The position numbers were made by a program, and so were the translations under genes. A stretch of DNA of 64,000 nucleotides from Clostridia bacterium (GTDB lineage Bacteria; Bacillota; Clostridia; UBA1381). The DNA is taken from positions 1-64,000 of the forward strand of contig CAADTH010000049.1 in the NCBI GenBank assembly GCA_900751885.1, written 5' to 3'. Below, piece after piece: positions 7,347 through 16,700 of this stretch. The notes below the pieces were generated by a model. The model did not search any database, had not been told where the DNA came from, and saw only the letters and a program-made list of their open reading frames with translations. Numbering within the stretch: position 1 is the stretch's first letter; every line of letters begins with the position of its first letter.

Positions 7347-7565
7347 GTGAAAAATCGGCTGGAAGAAATACGTAAGCAACGGGGAATCAAACAAGAAGAG
7401 CTGGCGCAGGCGCTTGAGGTATCGCGGCAGACAATCGGCTCGCTGGAAAATGGACGGTATAACCCTTCGATTCTCTTGGCATTCAAAATTGCGCGGTTGT
7501 TTGAGATGAGGATTGAGGATATCTTTCTGTATGAGGAGGAAAACAATGAAAAAAAGAGGACTTGA
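7347..7565 (+). CDS. XRE-family helix-turn-helix regulator
   Basis: 72 residues, essentially a single Cro/CI-type DNA-binding domain: RLEEIRKQRGIKQEELAQAL, then VSRQTIGSLENGRYNPSI as the recognition helix, and FKIARLFEMRIEDIF. I start it at GTG 7347 because GAGGTGG ends six bases upstream; a GTG at 7335 would lie inside that ribosome binding site. The 3' end overlaps the start of a small membrane-protein gene by 20 bases. Small XRE regulators of this type often form two-gene units with a membrane protein, and the dyad at its own promoter suggests autorepression. Confidence 0.9.
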   Translation: MKNRLEEIRKQRGIKQEELAQALEVSRQTIGSLENGRYNPSILLAFKIARLFEMRIEDIFLYEEENNEKKRT

Positions 7566-7977
7566 TTACGGCTTGACAGCGCTTGGAATGCTATTGGTTG
7601 GGATTGGCTTTTTCTTCGTAAAAACACAACCAGAGCCGCAGGGTATCATGCGGCAATTGCCATACCTCTGTATTGGGATTGGGTGCGGCGTGTTCGGACA
7701 TTTTATAGGAAACATCATCACACGAATATCCATGAAGCATCATCCTGACGTACAAAAGCAGATGGAAATTAACCAAAATGATGAGCGAAACATTGCGATT
7801 TCCAACCGCTCGAAGGCAAAAGCATATGATAGGATGCTTGTTGTATTCGGTGCGCTCATGATTGTATTTGCGTTGATGAACGTCACCTTGACAGCAGTTT
7901 TGCTGTTGGTGCTTGCGTATTTATTCATTGTTGGCTCGAGTATCTACTACCGGTATAAATATGAGAAGGAAATGTAG
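7546..7977 (+). CDS. Small four-helix membrane protein
   Basis: 143 residues with hydrophobic segments at about 7-25, 38-58, 100-118 and 119-138. A charged middle loop (HHPDVQKQMEINQNDERNIA) resembles the cytoplasmic loop of DUF2178/DUF6442-type proteins. ATG 7546 follows GAGGAGGAAAACA; the longer frame from 7513 has no ribosome binding site. It is translationally coupled to the XRE regulator, so the pair works as a unit, possibly sensing the membrane. No enzymatic motif is visible. Confidence 0.75.
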   Translation: MKKRGLDYGLTALGMLLVGIGFFFVKTQPEPQGIMRQLPYLCIGIGCGVFGHFIGNIITRISMKHHPDVQKQMEINQNDERNIAISNRSKAKAYDRMLVVFGALMIVFALMNVTLTAVLLLVLAYLFIVGSSIYYRYKYEKEM

Positions 7978-8025
7978 TGATTTTGTTTCACTACAGATAC
8001 ACATAGATATCAGCATCCCATCAGA

Positions 8026-8058
8026 AAACGGATGACAGAATCCTGTCATCCGTTTTTT
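8026..8058. terminator. Bidirectional terminator between membrane protein and AraC genes
   Basis: AAAACGGATGACAG / CTGTCATCCGTTTT, with A and T runs on both sides, lies between two convergent genes. Confidence 0.88.
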
Positions 8059-8060
8059 GA

Positions 8061-8882
8061 TTACTTCAAGCTTTTCCGAAATTGGGTAGGGGAAAAGTTT
8101 GTATATTCCTTGAAATCCTTTGAAAATTTTTGCGGATTGGCATAGCCGATTTTGCTGATAATTCCTGACACCTTTTCGTCTGTATACAGAAGCATGGACT
8201 TTGCCTTTTCCAGCCGAAACAGCTTGATATACTGCGCAGGCGTGCTTCCAAAGTGCTTTTTGAACAGAGAAATAAAGTACTTTTCATTAAAGCACATCAT
8301 GTCGGCAAGACGCTTTACAGACAGCCTTTCGTCAAGGTGGGCAGATAGAAACGATTTTACCTCTTCGACGAACGGATCGATTTTTAACACAGTTTCGCTG
8401 TGTCTGGTGTCACGTTCCAAAAACAACGCGACAAGCTCAAGTAGCAGTGCTTTGAGCATGAGTGCCGACGCGATATCGGTTTTGAGGTGAAGCTCGTCGA
8501 GCTTGTCGAGCAGGCTTTTGGCATAGGTGATGTCCTCGAGCTCCACAACATAGGGAAAGTCAAACATATCAAACAGGGACACCCCATTGAAGTGCATGAC
8601 AAACTCACACCAGTACTTGTTATAGCAGGTCTCATTCTCTGAATACAGCGATACCAGGGAGTTTTTCGGCAGAAGCACCATGTTGTTTTTTGTTGGATAG
8701 TACGCGGTCCCATTGATTACGATTTTCCCTTTGCCGTCTAAAATCAGATAAATGGAGTCGCGGCGCCGTCTGTGTGTGTCTCTTGACCAGTCAGGACAGA
8801 GTCCGTGGTCAATCAGGATAAATTCTGTTTGAAGCTTGGAGATATGCTGGTTGAGCAATTCATTTTGATTGTGGACATTCAT
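8061..8882 (-). CDS. AraC-family transcriptional regulator, probable controller of the GH95 gene
   Basis: 273 residues. An N-terminal cupin-like sensor domain (about 1-150; GKIVINGTAYYPTKNNMVLLP) binds an unknown ligand, and the C-terminal AraC domain (about 170-270) has two helix-turn-helix motifs. The second is marked by the typical VSGIISKIGYANPQKFSKDFKEYTNFSP signature, quoted here in part. It is divergent from the secreted GH95 gene at 9105, and the 220-bp region between them holds both promoters. Local activation of the GH95/PL11 genes by a released sugar is the obvious inference. Confidence 0.9.
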   Translation of the reverse strand: MNVHNQNELLNQHISKLQTEFILIDHGLCPDWSRDTHRRRRDSIYLILDGKGKIVINGTAYYPTKNNMVLLPKNSLVSLYSENETCYNKYWCEFVMHFNGVSLFDMFDFPYVVELEDITYAKSLLDKLDELHLKTDIASALMLKALLLELVALFLERDTRHSETVLKIDPFVEEVKSFLSAHLDERLSVKRLADMMCFNEKYFISLFKKHFGSTPAQYIKLFRLEKAKSMLLYTDEKVSGIISKIGYANPQKFSKDFKEYTNFSPTQFRKSLK

Positions 8883-8969
8883 AGCGGTTTCCCTGCCAAT
8901 CGTATAGTATAGTCATACCTCTATTATACAAAAGAAAAATATGTCTGTAAACAGAAAAAATCTGACTTT

Positions 8970-9025
8970 TTGACAAGTTGAAGTGACAAAATGATATAGA
9001 GAACAGGATTTGAACCTTGTATAAT
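8970..9025 (+). promoter_or_regulatory. Candidate promoter(s) of the GH95 gene
   Basis: TTGACA (8970-8975) is followed at 17 bases by GATATA (8993-8998). A second -10-like TATAAT lies at 9020-9025 without a clear -35, as is common for activator-dependent promoters. The transcript leader would be 80-105 nt. Confidence 0.45.
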
Positions 9026-9104
9026 GAAGATAAGAGGAAGCCACGTGGGAACATAGTTTTCATATGGCATAAACGCGGTATCGTTACAGAATGGAGGATA
9101 ATTT

Positions 9105-12100
9105 ATGAAACGATTACTTTCTTATTTATTGGCTTTGTCAGTCTGCTGCACATCCCTTTTAGGGGTCAGCGCATCAGCGATGGGAGCTGATTTTCTATCA
9201 GATACAATCTACACCTTTGGAGAGAGCTACCTGGAAGTGAAGGCGTTTACGACATCTTCCCGGGAGGAAACCGCAGTGGGGGACACAGGGTTTCGAGTGT
9301 CAACCAACAGCACCAATTACAATAACGCGGTAATCATGAGCAATGAGACCAAAAGCAGTACAGGGTATTACCCATATGGGAAGGGACTTGCTGACAAGGG
9401 TTACTACCTGTTCCTCGGTTCAGGCGGAAACGGAAATGTCTCAGCCACACTCACTCTTCCGGCGCCTGTTCCGGCGGGCAAGTACATTGCAATCACTTAT
9501 GCAAAGCCGTACGCCACCAACAACGGAAGTGCGAACCGGAGCGCATCCAATCAGAACACCATGACAATTGGCTCTGAAACCATTGACGTAGAGGAAACCT
9601 GCGAGTTCGATGCGTGGTATACCACGACGGTAAAGGCGGATACAGCGGTTTCGTCCATTGCCATCACATTGGGCAAATGGAGCGCGACCGCCATTTCAAA
9701 GGTAAGCGTCATGGACAGCGCTGACATGCTGGATTTGCGCGCGGAGGGAGATGCGACCTCAAAGTACATCACATCCGCCAATCAGACCGTTTCCTACCAT
9801 GCCAATGTCTATCGGAGCATCACAGCGCTGGACAGCGGAGAAATCACGGCAAAGGGAGAGGTAGATGCGACAGCTCGAATTACATACTCAGTCAATGGAT
9901 ATGAGGGCGTGAGCATTGATGAAAATGGTTTGCTCACGATTACGCCTGCCGCCGCGCCCGGAACAGTGACCGTCAGCGCGAAAAGCGGCACGATGGAGAA
10001 AAACCTATCTCTGGAATTGCTTGAGGTGAGCGACGCGGACGGCGTGCAGATATACGGTGATGAGCTTGCCAAGCGAGGCACTGATGCAAGCTTTACCGCA
10101 ATACCGACCGCCACAGGAGAGGTAATTCCTCCGAGGGCAACACAGTGGAGTATTGTCGGCGACGCGCATGGATGTACAATCTCTGATGGCGTTTTGACTG
10201 TTCCGCAGGACGCGGTGCCTGGAAATATAGAAATCAAAGCAGAGCTGACAGTAGAAGCAGAGCAAACGACGGCGGGGGTTCACGATACCTTGATTGTGAC
10301 AATCCGGGATGAAGCGGTCACCAGCCCGTATGCGGTCAAGGGAGTATTTTTCAACCGGTGCGTATCGGATATCGCTTCAGCAGATGGGATAGACAGCACG
10401 ATTATTGATTCCGAGGAGCCTGCGTCTGGATATCAGCTTGTCTTAAAGGCAGTGAATGAAGCCGGCATTTGCACGGCACAGAAAACCATCGCGCTTGACA
10501 GCCTGATGATTGGAGTACAGGAGGTCACATCAAAGATGCCATTTGAAAATGCGGCTTTTGTGAAGGCGTATATTATCAATGATGCGAATGAAATCGTGTC
10601 CGATGAACTCTATCAGACCGGCAAGGGAAGCTATAAAAATGTTCCGCTCGTATCCGATTGGATTACGGGGACAAAGTCAGGGCTCGGCATGGGCGCGGGA
10701 ATCATCGCGCCGGAGGGAGCGCCATATGGCGTTGACCCGAATCTTGTGGACACATCCAAGCTGAATGTGACCTATACCTATGATGAAAATTATCCGGCGC
10801 CTTCATCAGACAATGCGCTGTGGTACAAAACAGGTGCGTTTCTCGCAAGCGCAAACGGAGCGAACAACAGCATCTATGCGCGCGACGCGGCAGACTGGGA
10901 ACAGCAGGCACTGCCGATTGGAAACGGCTATATGGGTGGAATGCTGTTTGGACTTCCGGATAAAGACCAAATCCAATTCAACGAGGAAACCTTCTGGGCG
11001 GCAGGCTATCGGGGAACACAAACGAAGGTCAATTCTGATACAGTCAATAAAAATATGAGCGAGGGCATCAACGGATACATGAGCGTCGGGAATCTGTTCG
11101 TGGATTTCGACATGCCGGACGGCGCGGCGGTCAATAACTATTACCGCGATTTGAATTTGGATGAATCCGTGGCACATGTGCAGTATGAATACGGCGGCAC
11201 GAAATTTAACAGAGAATATTTTGCTTCTTATCCGAAGGAGGTGCTGGCGCTTCGGTATACCTCCGAGCAGGCGGGCGCGCTGAATTTCACAGTCAATCCT
11301 GTTTCCATGCACCCGGGCAGTGTCACAGTGGCAGACGGTGAAATCACCATCACAGGAAAGCTGAAGGACTCCGAGCCATACTCCTCAGGCGGAAGCGCTG
11401 CGTGGAATCAGGAATCGGATTTGGAATACTGCACGAAAATTAAGGTGATTGCGGATGATGGAACAACGACAGACGGGTATAACAGCGTCGGGGTGCAGAA
11501 TGCAACAGGCGTTACCATCCTTGTTGCGGCGTCAACCGATTACGACCCGAACCAATTTGTCTTAAAAGCCGACGGCACGGTAGATATGGCGAAAACGCCG
11601 TATAAGAGCGAAAAGGGCGTGCAGGCGGCAATCGAGAAAACAACAGGGAGAATCAATCAGGCGGCGGCAATGTCCTACAGCCAGCTGAAGGCAGAGCATG
11701 TTGCAGACTATCAAGCGCAGTTTGGCAAGGTCAAATTCAGCCTGACGGACGACAGTGAGCTGTGCACGATTCCGACCGATGAACTGCAGTCCTCCTATAA
11801 AAAAGCAATCGGAACTACAAAGGAGGCTGATGGCTCAACCAGAGTGTCATATGATGACGCGGCATATCAAAGCCTTAACAAGCACCTCGAGGAGCTTCAC
11901 TACAATTATGCAAGATATCTGATGATTTCCTCCTCACGTTCTACCACCTTCCCGGCGACTCTGCAGGGCAAATGGTGCCAGTCCACGGCGGAGATTTGGG
12001 GCTCATGCTACTGCATCAACATCAACATGGAGATGAATTATTGGTTTGCAGGCGGTGCGAATCTCTTAGACAGCGGAAAATCGCTGATCAAATGGTTCCA

Positions 12101-13571
12101 TTCCCAGATACCGGCAGGACGTGTAACAGCAAAGAACATGTACAATGTGACGCCGAAATCATACCGGTATGCAGATGGGCAGATGACCTTTACCGACTCC
12201 TCTCTCGACGAGGATGATGTATTCATCATGCACACCAAACAGGCAATCATGGGTACAACCGATATGACAGGCTCTACGAGCATCCAATCACCGGGCAACA
12301 CAGCGTGGCTGATGTACAACCTGTGGGATTTATACCAGACGACAGGCGACAGGACTCTTTTGGAGAATGAGCTGTATCCAATCATGAGAAAGACAGCCAA
12401 TTTCTATACCCAGTACCTGTATACCAATATGAAGCGGCAGACAAGCGATACAGACACCTATCCGGACGGATATTACTATACCACCTGGAATGGACGCTCA
12501 CCGGAGCAGGGACCGACGCAGGAGGGAGTCAAATATGATTTGCAGCTTGTCGCAGGGATGTACGACTATGTAATCAAGGCGGCAGAGCTGTTGGAGACAG
12601 ATGCAGATAAAATAGAAGCATGGAAAGAGATTCGAACTCATCTGGAGACCCCGGTTGAGCTGGGCGACGACGGACAAATCAAGGAGTGGGCGCAGGAGAC
12701 TACTTATAATACGGATGCGGAAGGAAATGCGCTGGGCGATCCTGTGCACAGGCATATCTCCCACCTTGTCGGCTTATACCCTGGAACCTTAATCAGCCGC
12801 GACACTCCTGAGCTGCTGGAGGGCGCAAAGGTGGTACTGCAAAAGCGTGGTGACGATTCCACGGGATGGTCCTGCTCGAATAAATTTCTTCTATGGGCAA
12901 GGACGCTGGAGGGAGACAAAGCGCTTGAGCTCTTCCGCTACCAGCTTGCACAGAAAACCTATGCCAATCTGTTTGATACCCACGCACCGTTTCAGATAGA
13001 CGGCAACTTCGGCTCTGCCGCGGGTGTCATGGAGCTTTTGATGCAGTCGCACACGGGACAGACAGAGATTCTTCCTGCGCTTCCAAAGGTATGGGATAAG
13101 GGAGAAATCAGTGGCATCAAGGCAAAGGACGGTTCTGAGGTATCCATCAAATGGTCTGATGCAAAGGCACAGGAGTTTACGATTATCCCAGCCGCAGATG
13201 GAGATATCACAGTGCGGTATGAAAAGGACAACAGGACATTTCTGTTAAATGGTACGTATGTAGAGTTTGACCAGGACGGTCTTTACACCATAAAGGGCGC
13301 GAAGGCAAATCAGGCGTATACCTTTGCGGCTACCGCGCCGGTGCAGCTCACCTTGACGAAGGAGCATGTGAGTGTGTCAGGCTATACAGGAAGCGGAGTT
13401 CTGGTTGTCGCAGGCTATGATGCAAATGGCGCCATGGTAAAAGCAGAGGTGTTTGACGCATCGGAGGCGAATCTTTCAGGATATGAAGGATGCACTGCAT
13501 TAAAGGCATTTTTGTGGGACAGCATGGATGACATGAAGCCAATCTGTCCGAGCAAAGAGTGCCGGATTTAA
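9105..13571 (+). CDS. Secreted multidomain GH95 glycosidase (alpha-L-fucosidase/alpha-L-galactosidase family)
   Basis: 1488 residues. A signal peptide (about 1-27) is followed by a beta-sandwich domain (about 30-210), two or three Ig-like domains (about 215-550), the GH95 catalytic region (about 560-1400) and a C-terminal module with KAFLWDSMDDMKP. GH95 inverting residues can be placed: Asn972 and Asn974 in ININMEMNYW, Glu1134 in SPEQGP, and Asp1299 in FQIDGNFG. Family members remove terminal alpha-L-fucose or alpha-L-galactose, for example from xyloglucan or rhamnogalacturonan II. The ribosome binding site TGGAGGATA precedes ATG 9105. An AraC regulator lies upstream and a PL11 lyase downstream. 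The exact sugar specificity cannot be read from the sequence. Confidence 0.93.
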   Translation: MKRLLSYLLALSVCCTSLLGVSASAMGADFLSDTIYTFGESYLEVKAFTTSSREETAVGDTGFRVSTNSTNYNNAVIMSNETKSSTGYYPYGKGLADKGYYLFLGSGGNGNVSATLTLPAPVPAGKYIAITYAKPYATNNGSANRSASNQNTMTIGSETIDVEETCEFDAWYTTTVKADTAVSSIAITLGKWSATAISKVSVMDSADMLDLRAEGDATSKYITSANQTVSYHANVYRSITALDSGEITAKGEVDATARITYSVNGYEGVSIDENGLLTITPAAAPGTVTVSAKSGTMEKNLSLELLEVSDADGVQIYGDELAKRGTDASFTAIPTATGEVIPPRATQWSIVGDAHGCTISDGVLTVPQDAVPGNIEIKAELTVEAEQTTAGVHDTLIVTIRDEAVTSPYAVKGVFFNRCVSDIASADGIDSTIIDSEEPASGYQLVLKAVNEAGICTAQKTIALDSLMIGVQEVTSKMPFENAAFVKAYIINDANEIVSDELYQTGKGSYKNVPLVSDWITGTKSGLGMGAGIIAPEGAPYGVDPNLVDTSKLNVTYTYDENYPAPSSDNALWYKTGAFLASANGANNSIYARDAADWEQQALPIGNGYMGGMLFGLPDKDQIQFNEETFWAAGYRGTQTKVNSDTVNKNMSEGINGYMSVGNLFVDFDMPDGAAVNNYYRDLNLDESVAHVQYEYGGTKFNREYFASYPKEVLALRYTSEQAGALNFTVNPVSMHPGSVTVADGEITITGKLKDSEPYSSGGSAAWNQESDLEYCTKIKVIADDGTTTDGYNSVGVQNATGVTILVAASTDYDPNQFVLKADGTVDMAKTPYKSEKGVQAAIEKTTGRINQAAAMSYSQLKAEHVADYQAQFGKVKFSLTDDSELCTIPTDELQSSYKKAIGTTKEADGSTRVSYDDAAYQSLNKHLEELHYNYARYLMISSSRSTTFPATLQGKWCQSTAEIWGSCYCININMEMNYWFAGGANLLDSGKSLIKWFHSQIPAGRVTAKNMYNVTPKSYRYADGQMTFTDSSLDEDDVFIMHTKQAIMGTTDMTGSTSIQSPGNTAWLMYNLWDLYQTTGDRTLLENELYPIMRKTANFYTQYLYTNMKRQTSDTDTYPDGYYYTTWNGRSPEQGPTQEGVKYDLQLVAGMYDYVIKAAELLETDADKIEAWKEIRTHLETPVELGDDGQIKEWAQETTYNTDAEGNALGDPVHRHISHLVGLYPGTLISRDTPELLEGAKVVLQKRGDDSTGWSCSNKFLLWARTLEGDKALELFRYQLAQKTYANLFDTHAPFQIDGNFGSAAGVMELLMQSHTGQTEILPALPKVWDKGEISGIKAKDGSEVSIKWSDAKAQEFTIIPAADGDITVRYEKDNRTFLLNGTYVEFDQDGLYTIKGAKANQAYTFAATAPVQLTLTKEHVSVSGYTGSGVLVVAGYDANGAMVKAEVFDASEANLSGYEGCTALKAFLWDSMDDMKPICPSKECRI

Positions 13572-13611
13572 TCAGTATGCAGGCAATAAGCTTGTATTGA
13601 CAGACCACTGT

Positions 13612-13649
13612 AAAAAAGGAGTTTGAGACACTCTCAAGCTCCTTTTTTA
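13612..13649 (+). terminator. Terminator of the GH95 gene
   Basis: AAAAAAGGAG and TTGAGA pair with TCTCAA and GCTCCTTTTTT around a short loop, 40 bases behind the stop codon. Confidence 0.88.
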
Positions 13650-13722
13650 GTGGGGTGATATCTTGTTTTTTTATATGATATAATAATAGTAGAAAAAACA
13701 TGGAAAAAATCACATAAAAATT

Positions 13723-13751
13723 TTGACGAATAAACCCTAAAATGTTATAAT
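13723..13751 (+). promoter_or_regulatory. Sigma-A promoter of the PL11 gene
   Basis: TTGACG (13723-13728), a 17-base spacer and TATAAT (13746-13751). The ATG at 13750 lies within the -10 and so cannot be the start codon. This supports the GTG at 13792. Confidence 0.82.
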
Positions 13752-13791
13752 GAAACTAAAACAAAATGAGACAAATTTAGGAGTGTATACT

Positions 13792-16700
13792 GTGAAAAAG
13801 AATCAAATCGGGAAACCAATCATAGCGCTTTTGGTGGCAGTCAGCACGGTGCTTTCGGCATTGCCTGTCCCATTTGCCGCGGCTCTTGTGCCGGACGTAT
13901 CGCCGGGTCAGCTCTACAGCAAGTCCACAGCGGATAGACCGCTGTCTTCCATGGAATCGATGGACCGCGGACTTTCGGTGCAATCCCTGCCGTCAGGCGG
14001 CACCTATCTCTCGTGGCGGCTGTATGAAAGCGAGGACGCGCTGTATGGAAGCGCTTCGGGCAATGTCTCGTTTCATATTTACAGGGATGGCGTCAACATC
14101 CATACAGAAGTGTTTTCCACCAACTATGTTGATTTGGATGGAACAGGTACATCGGTATATAAAGTAGTGCCCGTGATTGGCGGCATAGAAAAGGACGATG
14201 GCAAATGCGAAGAGGTATCAGCGTTTTCGAGCGGCAGTAACTATTTTGATATCCCAATCAGTACGCCCCAGCCGACTACCCTTGCCACATGGGTGACGAG
14301 CGGTGCGACAGATGAGGGAGACGCTTCGGTCGACGGAGACGAGGGGGCGACAGGGCATTGGGAAGACAGGCTTCACGCATACACTCCGAATGATGCGAGC
14401 GTTGGGGATTTGGACGGAGACGGAACATATGAGCTTGTCCTCAAGTGGGATTGTAATGGGAAGGATAATTCCACGTCAGGCTTCACAGGCAACGTGTATC
14501 TTGACGCCTATGAACTGAGTGAAAACGGGGACGGCACGCCGAAATGGAGAATTGACTTAGGGCCCAATATCCGTGCCGGCGCGCATTACACTCAGTTTCT
14601 GGTCTATGACTTCGACATGGACGGCAAGGCGGAGATTACCTGCAAAACAGCGCCCGGTTCAAAGGATGGTCTTGGCAATTATGTGACAGCGGCGAGCGAC
14701 GATGCGGCAATCCGAAATGCAGACAACAGCAAGGATTACCGCAATGGAAATGGATATATTCTCGACGGTCCGGAGTATTTTACGATTTTCAGCGGCGAGA
14801 CAGGACAGGCGCTCGACACCATTGATTTCCCGATTCCGCGCGGCAGTGCGGCAGAGTGGGGAGACGACTACGGAAACCGCTGTGACCGCTATATCGCGAG
14901 CGTCGCGTGGTTGGACGGGGAGCGGCCATACGCGACATATTGGCGCGGATATTACATGGGGAGAAATAGAAAACAGCGTCTCGGAACTTTTGGCGCGAGC
15001 TTTGAAAATGGGAAGCTCAATGCAAAATACACGTTTGACACAAGCACACCTGGCAATGAAGCGTATGTGGGAAATGGAAACCACAATATGACGGTCGCGG
15101 ACGTCGATGACGACGGCAAGGATGAATATATCAGTGCCACACTCTGTTTTGAAGTAAATGACAGCGATCAGCTTGTGCCAAAATGGAATCTGGGCATGGA
15201 GCACGGCGACGCACTTCATATCGGCAACTATGATCCAACTGACGATGGATTGGAATACTTTACGGTGCATGAGGACAATCCATACTATGGAATGACTGTG
15301 ATGAATGCAAAAACAGGACAGGTGCAAAGCCATATCTCGGCGGGGCGTGACACAGGCAGGGGCCTCATGGCGAACATCGGTGCAGGCGGATACTATCAAT
15401 TTACCTCGCTTGCAGGTACTTATATGGCGCTTGGAAATCAGGAGTTTAAAAAGATTCCGATTTCTATGGGACAGAACTTCCGCATTTTCTGGGATGGCGA
15501 CCTATATGACGAAATGCTTGACAGCACGACAATCTCTTCCTGGAATGGGTCTGGAAACAGCATTATTTTTACTGCGCAGGACTGCACGAGCGTCAACAGT
15601 ACGAAGGCAAATCCGTCTCTTCAGGCAGACTTGTTCGGCGACTGGCGAGAGGAAGTGGTCTATCCGCATTATACGTTGGACAGCGATGGAACGACGAAGC
15701 TTTACGACGCGCTTCGGGTGTATACCACTGATATCCCGACGGAATATAAGATGAAAACCTTGATGTCAGACAGCCTGTACCGAAGCGGTGTCGCGTCGGA
15801 GCAGGCGGCATACAATCAGCCTCCGCATGTCAGCATGTATCTGGATGAAACCATCATAAGGGGAGCTGTGACAAGCCTTTCCATACAGAGAGAGCCGTTA
15901 AAGAAAGCCTATATCAAGGGGGAAGCGCTCGATACCACAGGGTTGTATGTAGAGGGAACCTATGAGGACGGGCGCATGGGCGAGGTGACCGAATATGAGG
16001 TGACAGGATTCGATTCTGACAGGCTTGGACAGCAGACCATTACCGTGTCAAATGGAGCGGCTTCGGATACCTTTATTGTGGAAGTGAGCGATGGAGCGGC
16101 GTATTATTCGGACAACTTTCAGCAGTACGACCTTTCAGACATTACGATAGAGCGTCAAGGGATTGATGCACAGACACAGGAGCTGGGAGGACTAAACTTG
16201 ACAGTCGGCGGACGCGGCGGCGGCGGTGACGGAGTCAGCGGATATTTTCTAGGAACGCGCGGACAGGACAAATTTTTGAGTTGCTTTGGCGGCGGCACAG
16301 CATCAGTACAGCGCGGTGCGTCCTTTGCGTTCCAGAATGAGTGCTATCTTCCGAGGTTTACTGATATGGCGGCTGATGAGACGCTTACCATTGACTTTGA
16401 TGCGTACTATCACGATGAAAATTCTAACATGCAGATTTTCGGCGTGACAAATTCCGACATTGGAAGCTCATCGAAGCCCGTTTATGACCCATACCTCTCT
16501 AAGAAAAACAATGACAACATCCCACTTGGCGAGTGGGTGAAAATAAACATTGCTGTAAGCAACCAAAAACGTGCGGTCATGACAATCACCGATATGGAGG
16601 GGACTCTGCTCGATACAAGGGAATTTACCACGGTCGGCGACAGTGTGGATAAATTCGCGTTCTATACAGGCGCACTCCAGGTTGATATCGGTTATCTGTC

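Noticed and set aside
14659..15399. 246-codon minus-strand frame inside the PL11 gene
   Set aside because: A shadow of the strongly coding plus strand in a GC-rich region. The composition (Val/Ile/Cys/Arg) does not look like a protein, and the PL11 domain covers the same bases.
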